From Symsagittifera roscoffensis (lineage: Eukaryota; Xenacoelomorpha; Acoela; Convolutidae): 64,000 bases of DNA. Of this stretch, positions 54,688-64,000 are shown in pieces (positions within the stretch are counted from its first letter, which is position 1; every line of letters starts with the position of its first letter). The stretch lies in contig NC_087066.1 of NCBI RefSeq assembly GCF_963678635.1, forward strand, positions 10,258,723 through 10,322,722, in the 5' to 3' direction. The notes beneath the pieces were generated by a model. The model saw only the letters and a list, made by a program, of their open reading frames with translations, was not told the DNA's origin and did no database searches. Made by a program: the position numbers and the translations under genes.

Positions 54688-57630
54688 TCTTTATTTGTCA
54701 CTTTCCTATGCCTACTCTTGACTCAATTGCTAGAGACCTTATAGTTTTATTAACAATAATAATGACACAACACAATAAATTTCACCAGATTCTATTAAAT
54801 AGTGACCACGAATCCCTGTATGTTGTCAGAGTACAGTTTGTATAAAATTTATTCACACTAGCCGATTATCGGTCCAAAGATCTGGAAACTAGCACAATAT
54901 GATGTTATCAGTCAATTTAAAAGATAGTGTAGTCACTACCCAATCAAGCACAGTTTAGGTTGATTTAAAATCAAAAACAAAAAATATATATTGACACAAT
55001 ATGAATGTATATATAAAAAAACGTATGTGTCTTGTACTCTTAGTCGGTCGCAGTACAATAGTCGAACCTGTCTTTTAAAGAAAAAGCTTTCCCTGCTTGG
55101 TGCTGCACCAAACAGACAAAACTTTGAAGGCAGTAATTTTCTCAAGTGGGCGTCTATTGCACCCACCGAGTACTGTGTTACCTATCTGCCTTCGGACTGC
55201 CCGAGCTAGACCTACTAAAATCCTCAGGGCAGTCACTTTTCCCAAAAACGTATTATGTTTCAATCCACACCAATGAGTCACGCTCTTTTTAATTTAGACT
55301 TAGTGTCGCGAATATCCGAGTTCGGACCTGTTTTGTATTAGTCTGGTTCTTTTTGAGAGGCAAGTTACCAGTGCAGTCACTGATACCTAGCCTGTGTATT
55401 ACTAACCTAATACCTCTCGCTTTTTAGTCTTTCTTTCGTTTACCTAAGTCCTTAATAAAATAATACCCCTCCGGATTGGCACAAATAGGACCCTTCCGGA
55501 CTGTCAGAATATGGACCCCTCCGCGTTTGGACCCCTCCGAGTTAGTTAATAGCAGACCCCTCCGGATTTGGACCCCTCCGGTTTTGTTGAAAGTAGACCC
55601 CTCCGGATTCGGACCCCTCTGACTTTGAAAAATTTCGACCCCTCCGGATTGGGAGCCCTTAGCTCTGTCAAAGTAGCTTTTTGTAGTTTTCCTAATTTCA
55701 GCTTGTACCCCTCCGGATACGTTCTGCGTAGCTTTTATGCTGTTTGAATTAACTGGGAAGGGTATAGGGTCCTTTCCTAGACCCCTCCGGATTGAAGTTA
55801 AGGCACTTATTTGACAATTCACACTAACGGTGAAGGGTCTTATCACTTGCCTAATTTCGACTCTATTATGGTTGTCTTGTGCCTTCAGCCCTCCCTTTTT
55901 GTCTAGAACTGTCCTAAATTACTTAGTTCAATCGCTATCAACTTTTGGTAGGGGTATAAGGGTTTTTCAGAAAAATTTATAAAACGTGAAGGGTGTACCC
56001 CTCCGGATTTGTGTAATTTGCTAAAAACAATCTCAAAAAATTTTCACGCTCGTTTTTCCGAAAAATTTCTGATCCTATTAGTAAGCTCAGCTAATTTCTG
56101 ATCTATTGGTACCAAGATCAACTCGATATGCTCAGTAGTTCCAAAGTTATTAACCAAAACGTCTTTTTTCCAAACTCAAAAAATTTCTTCTCTTATAGGT
56201 TCCGCCTAACTTTTTCCGCAAATCTGGTCCTTTCGACCTAAAAATTATTGATCCGAGCTCAGAAGGCCTATACTCTTCTAGTTCTATGCAAAAGACCCGA
56301 TTTAAAACGCTTTTGTAGAAAAAATTTGCGAAAAACTATGCTACCTGGACCCCTCCGGATTGATGAATCCACCAAATCAAACACGTTATGTTCGATTTCT
56401 CTGCAACCCGGAAGGCTTTCGGGTAGCGGGTTTTAAAACTCGTGGATTCACTAGTGGACGTTGTCCGAACCACTATTTTTACTGTCCTAACTCAAAGATT
56501 TCAAAAAATTTTCTGATTTTATAGTGTTTCTTACTATCAAAAATGGGAAAATTTGGTTTTTTGTACCAAACTAGTTCCAACCACTTCCGAACTAAAGTTA
56601 ACCGGTTCTACCTATTACAGTAGTGCAGTTACGATGTAACACACTAACTTAGCGCTTTTTTCCGTTTCAAAAATATCGATATCTCAAAAATCGCGACTTG
56701 TGGGGGAATCAAAATATCGCTATTTTGACCCTAAAAACCGGTCTGTTTTCGTTGTTTTTCACTAAAAAACGATATAAGACTATTAATATAGGCTATATAA
56801 GTAATAATATTAGTAATACTATACCCCTCCGGGTTTGTTTATTATCCGAATTAAGGTGCTTAACTCGGATATTCGCAGTTCGGTGAAGGGTCACTACAGT
56901 GCAGCACTGTCGAGCCCCCCACAGATTACTATCTTACTTTTTGTACCAAAAGGGATACAAAAATTGTTAACGATACCCAACAGTCGATTGTTGTTGTCGT
57001 TGAGCCCCTTCTTGTTGCTCCTTGAACTGCTTGCCGGATCGGTCTTCACCCAAGACCCTTCCGAATTGAGCGCAAATCAGTTGACCCCTCCGGATTGAGC
57101 GCAATTTATCATTAACGTGCTTAAATGCTCAAATAACCCTACAGTACAAGCCTCACAAACGGGCCTCAAAATTGATCGTAACGATCCTGACTGATATAAA
57201 TGCCTGTAACAACAATATATCTATCAACAACAAACGGGGGGGTTGAATCACATCTTGTCTGGGGGGGATGATTTCTACTGATTTTTTATTTTTTTACTGT
57301 TTTTGGTTTTTTTCGGTTATTTTTTATGTTTTTTGTTTTTCTTGGGTACTATGCTACTTTTTGTTTGGTTTTACTTATATCTTTAAGTGTTTTTGGTCAC
57401 CAACCACTCAGGGGACGAGGGGACGGCCGATCCCCCCACCCTTCCTGGTTCGTGAATTTTCGGTCTTAACTAGGTTAAAAAACTATTCACGGCAATTCGG
57501 AAGGCCTCCGCGTTCCGAACTACCCTTCCGCCCCGGCGGTTTAGGCCTATTAAGGGCGTTAATGTGAGCATCCGCTCGGCGCGGAGTGCTCGTTAACGGT
57601 TCTGCCGGTCATGATGTTAAAAAAGAATAA
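54688..57630 (-). other. Giant element 5' leader with repeated AATCCGGAGGGGTC motif
   Basis: About 2.9 kb of non-coding leader before Gag-Pol. In element sense a motif near AATCCGGAGGGGTC recurs about 16 times: densely at 55,465-55,655 (nine or ten copies, 15-45 nt apart) and singly at about 55,707, 55,780, 55,998, 56,349, 56,823, 57,056 and 57,083. A second phrase, ACCCTTCACCG, recurs at about 55,828, 56,880 and, as part, 55,987. A 140-codon open frame through the dense cluster (55,424-55,846, minus) is interrupted by a stop in element 2, so the motif is conserved as nucleotide sequence. Likely roles are genomic RNA packaging, Gag binding or translation initiation; this is inference. Confidence 0.7.
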
Positions 57631-57645
57631 CACCCAGGAGCGCCA
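57631..57645 (-). promoter_or_regulatory. Primer binding site, complementary to tRNA-Asn 3' end
   Basis: TGGCGCTCCTGGGTG in element sense is complementary to a tRNA ending CACCCAGGAGCG-CCA. That fits animal tRNA-Asn(GUU), whose T-arm and acceptor end read much like this; the assignment is from general knowledge of that tRNA. The site lies 12 nt inside the LTR edge instead of the usual 0-5. Element 2 has the identical 15 nt at 61,860-61,874. Confidence 0.75.
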
Positions 57646-57657
57646 TAAAAACATACA

Positions 57658-58578
57658 TGTAACATTCGCCCGGAAGATACATATCGACGGATAACAAAAC
57701 TAAGTCTTAAGACGACTGGCTAGCGTCTAAACAGAGCTTTGCATGTTTTTCACCGTCTCTACCAAGCCAGTACTTTTCGGTGGTCTTTCTTACATCGGGT
57801 CGACAAAAACGTTACTGCTCTCCGGCTTCGACCAGAACGCTCAAATTAACTGAATTACATGCAAAAATAGTGAGCTCATGACTGGGTCTCAGTATCCCCA
57901 GACCACGAGGTCACTCCTAAAAACAGGGCTACTACTTATCATATTACTATTGTTTTTGTTCAGTAGATAAAAATCATCATCTCCATCGAAGATGGATCAA
58001 CCCTTTCCCCCAACTCCTAGCACCTCATCCTTGTCAAAACTAATCAAAATATCAGTTAAATTCAAGTCAGGACATGACAGGATGCTAAAAGTTTATGTGA
58101 GTTAACAAAAGTTTCCGTCCCGAGACCCTTCCGGATTCTTGAATCCGCCGAATCAAGCTCCTTACTCTTGATTTCTTGCTAATCCGGAAGGCTGGTTCTC
58201 ACCCTTCACCGTTGTTGGCAACGGCCTTGCAACTATTGTAGCAGCACAATAGTTGCAACTCGGAGCGTTCTCTGCTATTCTGTAGTTCGTTGTCGTTTTC
58301 TAATCTCGATTTTCGTACTGTTCGCAATCGCAGATAAAAGTTGTTCTGTTTTTTACTCGCTTTTTTGTTAAAATGGCCGTTTCAGCATTTCTCAGAAATG
58401 TGACGTCATCATTTGAATTTTTGAAAATTTAAAATACTAGAATATTCTAGCCCTCACCGTTTGGCTAAACGTTCCAATAACGTCGCTAATCCTTCGAAAT
58501 CATCAACTCGGAAGGCTTACTGCTCAAAATTCGAATCCTGCATAAATTGTATTTTGGCCATTCTGGTCGAATGTCACA
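57658..58578 (-). repeat. Giant element 5' LTR (921 bp)
   Basis: Partner of the LTR at 34,005-34,926, with TG...CA ends. It should contain the promoter and the start of the genomic RNA. It carries TGACGTCA at 58,401-58,408 and the 13-bp hairpin at 58,227-58,258. Confidence 0.95.
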
Positions 58579-59387
58579 GGAGGGGGCTCGGATCTGTTCT
58601 CAGATGCAGAAACTTCCTTTTCCACTCAATCAGTAAGCCAACACCCGTGCTGTTAGGGGTGCTCCGCAATTCAAAACTTAAAAATATATATTCAAATTTA
58701 GAATATTCTGGAACCTCCGTTTCATCAAATTCCAATCACTAAGTCCTCTAACACTAGAATGCTGATTTTCCAAATGCTTTTTTTGCAGATTGGGTGGCAC
58801 AAAGTTCCCTTTCGACTACGTTTTGACTCAGCTTCGACTCTTGAAACAGCAACAACACTAAATTTTTGAAAAATTCTTTTTTCATTCGAAATGTACCAAT
58901 TTGGAGCAACACGCTAGATTTTTTAAAATCGATAAATTAAATCTATTATTTATTAAAATTCTGGCTTCACCATCTCGCCACGTTTAAAGTTTTTTAAGGT
59001 AATATTTTTGCCTGTTTAACGAAAGATTTTTTTCATGTTTAAGCTATATCATATTTTGCAATTGTTAAGAATTTTTTTTCAACCAATAGTGGGATGTTGT
59101 CAGGGGTCTTTCAGAGTTTCCGAGTTTGGCCTCCATTATGTATGCCCAAATCCTTTTAGTGTACGAGATACGACGATTATTGTGATTTTTTCAAAAAATT
59201 TCAGAAAACTAATTACAAAATTAACCAAAACTTGAAGTTCCTATCTCTGTAGTTGGGTGCTAACAGTACTCAAGGATTGCGGATCTTGCTTCCAAATATG
59301 ACTGCTCCAATCCTCGTACTTTTCGAGATATGACGTGTTTATTTATTTTTTTCCAAAAAATCAAAAGAATTGAAATTCCCAATCTTG
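58579..59387. repeat. Repeat unit U copy c, right half, and start of the minisatellite
   Basis: Colinear with 30,410-31,223 of copy b: the GGGCTCGGATCTG start, CCAATCACTAAGTCCTC, the CCACCATCTCGCCACG lead-in, and then the first minisatellite units (TCTGTAGTTGGG at 59,246). The match stops at 59,387, after CCCAATCTTG, where a LINE begins. Confidence 0.85.
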
Positions 59388-60925
59388 ATTTTTTGGAACA
59401 ATTAACGCTTAACATAGATAATGCTTTTTCAGTTTCTAATAAAATTACGCTTTTGGGTGATTATAACATAAATTATCTGGATAGCAAAGAAAAAGAAAAT
59501 TTAGATTCTATAATTATTCCATATGGATTGAAGGTTTTTTGTCCAAACGATGAGACCAGAATTAGTTCCTCAACAAAAACTCATATCGACTACATAATCA
59601 GTGACTATGAAACAAACGGCATTGAGTTTTGTTTTGATACACCTTATAAAACCGACCATTTTGCTTCATTTATTTTGACGGATATAAAATGCGGCAAAAT
59701 TTTACCGAGGATAATTACGACTTTCAATAAGAAAAATTATCAGAAAAATGAATTTTGCAATTCACTCTCCGCTCTTCCTTGGTATCTCTTATATCAATGT
59801 ACAGACGCACAAAACATGTTCTCGACGATGATTTATTTAATTTCTTGTGCTCTACAGCAACATGCTCCTATCGAAAAAAAATTTGTTCGTAATTTTAAAC
59901 CAAAAAACGTGTTGAAAACGGAATGGTTCGATTCAGAATGTCAGCAATTGTTGACTAAGAAACAGAATTCACTCAGATCATATCGCAGTCAAAGCACAAG
60001 CGATAATTGGTCAAAGTACCAGTTTTTACGTAATCAAATGAGCAAATTGATTAGAAGTAAACAATTCGATCATTCAAAAAATTGTTTTTCACTTCTCAGC
60101 ACTATCCAACAAAAATGGAAATATATTAACCAAGTTAGAGGTACATGTTCTGGCAACCATCGAATTACAATTCTACGAAATTCCTTCAGTGAAATGATAA
60201 CCCAAGACAAAAAAATTGCCAATCATTTAAATTATATTTTTTCAAACTTAGGCGAATTTTTCGGCGCTAAAAAGCCTCCGAATTACAACAAATCTGCCTC
60301 TGAATCTGCATCTTTTCATTTTCAACACATTACAGTGAAGCAATGCTTTGATATAGTTCGAAAAATCAATGTTGGAAAACCTCTCGGACCTTGTACCGTA
60401 CCTGCTTGGGCAATCATTGACGGTCAATCAGTTATAGTTCCACATTTAACTTTTGTCATAAATACTTGCTTAGATGAGAACATTTTCCCGATCGAACTGA
60501 AAAAAGCAAACGTAACCCCTTTGTTCAAAAAAGATGACCCAATGGATGCAAAAAATTATCGGCCAATATCAATAACTTGTGCTTTTTCTAAAATTTTTGA
60601 AAAAATTTTACATGCCCAAATAACAGAACATCTTGACAAATTTCAAATAATGACACCATTTCAATTCGGATTTCGCAAAAACATTTCAACACAAGATGCT
60701 CTTGTTTATGTGACAGAAAGTATTCGAAATCAAATAGATTCAAAAAAAATCGTACATGCAGCTTTATTAGATCTGTCCAAGGCTTTTGATTCTATTTCGC
60801 ATGAAGTTTTAATTGAAAAAATGCTTTCTCTCGGTTTTTCAAATGGAGCAAATGCTTTAATTGCTAGCTTCCTAAACAAACGTATTCAAAGAGTAAACGT
60901 CAATGGAATTTTTTCAGACTGGATT
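59388..60925 (+). pseudogene. 5'-truncated LINE (CR1/Jockey-like), interrupted by giant element 2
   Basis: A continuous reading frame without stops. It starts inside an apurinic-type endonuclease (ITLLGDYNINYL, the GDxN block; THIDYIISD; KTDHFASF) and runs into the reverse transcriptase: VTPLFKKDDPMDAKNYRPIS, FQFGFRKNISTQDAL, and ALLDLSKAFDS with the first catalytic aspartate at 60,770. It ends after VNVNGIFSDW where the LTR of element 2 cuts in, before the second catalytic (FADD-type) block. The apparent start methionine at 59,330 lies in the host repeat, so it is not the real start. Loss of the 5' end is typical of LINE insertion by target-primed reverse transcription. The remaining frame is undamaged, so the copy is recent. 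The 3' part should lie beyond the window. Confidence 0.9.
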
Positions 60926-61847
60926 TGTGACATTCGACCAGAATGGTCAAAATGCAGTCTCTGCAGAATTCGGTATTTTAGCAGCAAGCCTTCCGAATTG
61001 GCGATTTAGAACGGATAAGGACGTTATTTGAACGATTAGCCAAACGGTGAAGGCTAGAAGATTCTGGAATTCTAATTTTTAAAAATTCGAATTATGACGT
61101 CATATTTCTGAGAAACGTCAGAGACGGCCATTTTAGCTAAAATAGCAGAAAGAAACAGAACAACTTTATCTGCGATTACGAACAGTACGAAATCGAGACT
61201 AAAAAAAAACAACAACGAACTATCGAACAGCAGAGGACGTTCCGAGTTGCAACTATTGTGCTGTTACAATAGTTGCAAGGCCGTTGCGAGCAACGGTGAA
61301 GGGTAAAACCCAGCCTTCCGAGTTATTGTGAACTGGATATTAAGAAGCTTGATTTACCGGATTCAAGAATCCGGAAGGGTCTCGGGACGTGGACTTTTAT
61401 GAACTTATATTGAATTTTAGCATCCGTCATGTCCTGACTTGAATTTAATTAAGATCTTAATTCGTTTTGACAAGAATGAGGAGCTAGAAGTAGAGGGGAA
61501 AGGGTTGATCCATCTTCGATGGAGATGATGATTTTTATCTACTGAACAAAAACAATAGTAATATGATAAGTAGTAGCCCTGTTTTTAGGAGTGACCTCGT
61601 GGTCTGGGGATACTGAGACCCAGCCATGAGCTCACTAATTTTGCATGTAATTCAGTTAATTTGAGCGTTCTGGTCGAAGCCGGAGAGCAGTAACGTTTTT
61701 GTCGACCCGATGTAGGAAAGACCACCGAAAAGTACTGGCTTGGTAGAGACGGTGAAAAGCATGCAAAGCTCTGTTTAGACGCTAGCCAGTCGTCTTAAGA
61801 CTTAGTTTTGTTATCCGTCGATATGTATCTTCCGGGCGAATGTTACA
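60926..61847 (+). repeat. Giant element 2, 5' LTR (922 bp, mosaic)
   Basis: Starts TGTGACATTCGACC and ends CGGGCGAATGTTACA. The first ~575 bp differ from the element 1 LTR at roughly one position in five or six by eye. The last ~350 bp (from about 61,498) differ at only about four positions. It keeps TGACGTCA (61,095-61,102) and the 13-bp hairpin (61,247-61,278). Confidence 0.95.
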
Positions 61848-61859
61848 TGTATGTTTTTA

Positions 61860-61874
61860 TGGCGCTCCTGGGTG
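61860..61874 (+). promoter_or_regulatory. Element 2 primer binding site (tRNA-Asn type)
   Basis: TGGCGCTCCTGGGTG, 12 nt after the LTR end; identical in sequence and spacing to element 1. Confidence 0.75.
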
Positions 61875-64000
61875 TTATTCTTTTTTAACATCATGATCGG
61901 CAGAACCGTTAACGAGCACTCCGCGCCGAGCGGATGCTCACATTAACGCCCTTATTAGGCCTAAACCGCCGGGGCGGAAGGGTAGTTCGGAACGCGGAGG
62001 CCTTCCGGATTGCCGTGAATAGTTTTTTAACCTAGTTAAGACCGAAAATTCACAAACCAGGAAGGGTGGGGGGATCGGCCGTCCCCTCGTCCCCTGAGCG
62101 GTTGGTGACCAAAAACACTTAAAGATATAAGTAAAACCAAACAAAAAGTAGTATAGTACCCAAGAAAAACAAAAAACATAAAAAAATAACCGAAAAAACC
62201 AAAAATAGTAAAAAAGTAAAAAATCAGTAGAAATCATTCCCCCAGACAAGATGTGATTCAACCCCCCCCGTTTGTTGTTGATAGATATATTGTTGTTACA
62301 GGCATTTATATCAGTCAGGATCGTTACGATCAATTTTGTGGCCCGTTTGTGAGGCTTGTACTGTAGGGTTATTTGAGCATTTAAGCACGTTAATGATAAA
62401 TTGCGCCCAATCCGGAAGAGTCAGCTGATTTGCGCTCAATTCGGAAGGGTCCGGGGTGAAGACCGATCCGGCAAGCAGTACAGGGAACAACAGGAAGAGG
62501 CTCAACGACAACTACAATCGACTGTTGGGTATCGTTAACAAGTTTTGTATCCCTTTTGGTACAAAAAGTAGGATAGTAATCTGTGGGGGGCTCGACAGTG
62601 CTGCACTGTAGTGACCCTTCACCGAACTGCGAATATCCGAGTTAAGCACCTTAATTCGGAGATTAAACAAACCCGGAGGGGTATAGTATTACTAATATTA
62701 TTACTTATATAGCCTATATTAATAGTCTTATATCATTTTTCAGTGAAAAACAACGAAAACAGACCGGTTTTTAGGGTCAAAATAGCGATATTTTGATCCC
62801 CCCACAAGTCGCGATTTTTGAGATATCGATATTTTTTGAAACGGAAAAAAGCGCTAAGTTAGTGTGTTACATCGTAACTGCACTACTGTAACAAGTAGAA
62901 CCGGTTAACTTTAGTTCGGAAGTGGTTGGAACTAGTTTGGTACCAAAAACCAAATTTTCCCAATTTTTGATAGTAAGAAACACTAAAAATTTAGAAAATT
63001 TTTTGAAATTTTTGAGGTAGGACAGTAAAAATATTTGTTCGGACAACGTCCACTAGTGAATCTACAAGTCTTAAAATCCGCTACCCGAAAGCCTTCCGGG
63101 TTGCAGAGAAATCGAACATAACGTGTTTGATTTGGTGGATTCATCAATCCGGAGGGGTCCAGGTAGCATAGTTTTTCGCAAATTTTTTCTACAATAGCGT
63201 TTTAGATCGGGTCTTTTGCATTGAACTAGAAGAGTATAGGCCTTCTGAGCTCGGATCAATAATTTTTAGGTCGAAAGGACCAGATTTGCGGAAAAAGTTA
63301 GGCGGAACCTATAAGAGAGAAAATTTTTTGAGTTCGGAAAAAAGACGTTTTGGTTAATAACTTTGGAACTACTGATCATATCGAGTTGATCTTGGTACCA
63401 ATAGATCAGAAATTAGCTGAGCTTACTAATAGGATTAGAAATTTTTCGGAAAAGCGAGCGAGAAAATTTTTTGAAATTGTTTTTAGCAAATTACACAAAT
63501 CCGGAGGGGTACACCCTTCACGTTTTATAAATTTTTCTAAAAAACCCTTATACCCCTACCAAAAGTTGATAGCGATTGAACTAAGTAACTTAAGACAGTT
63601 CTAGACAAAAAGGGAGGGCTGAAGGCACAAGACAACCATAATAGAGTTGAAATTAGGCAAGTGATAAGACCCTTCACCGTTAGTGTGAATTGTCAAATAA
63701 GTGCCTTAACTTCAACCCGGAGGGGTCTAGGAAAGGACCCTATACCCTTCCCAGTTAATTCAAACAGCATAATAGCAACGCAGAACGTATCCGGAGGGGT
63801 ATAAGCTGAAATTAAGAAAACTACAAAAAGCTACTTTGACAGAGCTAAGGGCTCCGAAGTCAGAGGGGTCCGAATCCGGAGGGGTCTTATAGTTGCTAAT
63901 TCGGAGGGGTCCAAATCCGGAGGGGTCTACTATTAACTAACTCGGAGGGGTCCCAATCCGGAGGGGTCTATATTCTGACAGTCCGGAAGGGTCCTATTTG
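61875..64000 (+). other. Element 2 leader with AATCCGGAGGGGTC repeats
   Basis: Inverted copy of 55,480-57,630. The motif cluster is present at 63,712-63,990 with a different number and spacing of copies (an indel near 63,875-63,900 relative to element 1). The open frame seen over the element 1 cluster has a TAA at about 63,801 here. Confidence 0.85.

Larger units (their letters stand above)
34005..58578 (-). mobile_element. Giant (24.6-kb) Ty3/gypsy-type LTR retroelement with an SGNH-hydrolase second ORF
   Basis: Bounded by direct repeats at 34,005-34,926 and 57,658-58,578 that start TGTAAC and end TCACA on the plus strand. Flanks give a visible 3-bp target duplication, GGA (34,002-34,004 and 58,579-58,581); Ty3/gypsy elements more often make 4-6 bp. 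In its own direction (minus strand) the order is LTR, tRNA-type primer site, ~3-kb leader, Gag-Pol (3,129 codons), 606-bp gap, second ORF (2,981 codons), 819-bp 3' region, LTR. Both ORFs are intact and the LTRs are nearly identical, so it is young and may be active. It is several times the usual length of a gypsy element (about 5-12 kb). Giant gypsy-like elements are known from planarians, but I cannot test kinship. Confidence 0.93.
60926..64000 (+). mobile_element. Giant retroelement copy 2 (5' part; runs off the window)
   Basis: Same family as element 1 in opposite orientation: LTR (60,926-61,847), primer site, then 2.1 kb of leader colinear with 57,657 down to about 55,480. The window ends before Gag-Pol. 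The left flank is the LINE coding sequence (GACTGGATT); the right flank is not visible. Confidence 0.93.

Noticed and set aside
55440-55660. CRISPR-like array of short repeats in the leader
   Set aside because: Spacing is irregular and short, motifs are imperfect, and the context is a eukaryotic retroelement.
55424-55846. 140-codon minus-strand open frame in the leader
   Set aside because: It is a translation of the repeated AATCCGGAGGGGTC motif, and the matching frame in element 2 has an in-frame stop.
59330-59387. ATG at 59,330 as the start of the LINE protein
   Set aside because: This stretch is host repeat also present at 31,165-31,223; LINE sequence begins only at 59,388.
60926-61009. 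C-terminal 28 residues of the LINE open frame
   Set aside because: They are translated from the LTR of element 2, not LINE protein.

Overview
The window looks like AT-rich invertebrate animal DNA that is almost entirely made of mobile elements. The one plausible host gene (minus strand, about 4.0-4.7 kb) has animal-type splice sites (TTTACAG and TTGCAG acceptors). The species cannot be named; a nematode would fit the splice sites and repeat mix, but this is unproven.

Layout. 1-2.8 kb: two tandem copies of a ~1.39-kb repeat. 4.0-4.7 kb: a host gene of unknown function. 7.5-8.75 kb: a decayed Ty3/gypsy pol. 14.6-15.4 kb: a broken coiled-coil gene. 15.84-16.28 kb: a textbook hAT-type MITE with a perfect 8-bp target duplication. 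16.4-24.3 kb: LINE and reverse-transcriptase remnants, plus several fossil relatives of the giant LTR described next. 24.6-34.0 kb: three decayed Penelope-like elements (PLEs) in tandem-like order, carrying an in-line PHD zinc finger, a GIY-YIG endonuclease and a hammerhead-ribozyme-like motif, with associated repeats and a minisatellite.

The main object is a 24.6-kb LTR retroelement at 34,005-58,578, coded on the minus strand. Its 922/921-bp LTRs differ by only three substitutions and one indel by eye. It has a tRNA-Asn-type primer site, a ~3-kb leader studded with an AATCCGGAGGGGTC motif, an intact 3,129-codon Gag-Pol (CCHC x2, protease, reverse transcriptase, RNase H, integrase), and an intact 2,981-codon second ORF where an env gene would sit. 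That second protein carries a complete SGNH/GDSL hydrolase signature and no visible membrane segment or signal peptide. Its coding regions are visibly more GC-rich than the surrounding DNA. I consider it the best candidate for an undescribed system here.

A second copy of the same family begins at 60,926 in the opposite orientation and runs off the window. It interrupts a 5'-truncated LINE, which itself sits in the same repeat that element 1 split. Its U3 is strongly diverged while its R-U5 and leader are nearly identical to element 1, so it looks like a mosaic. The two leaders form a ~3-kb inverted repeat around a 2.35-kb spacer.
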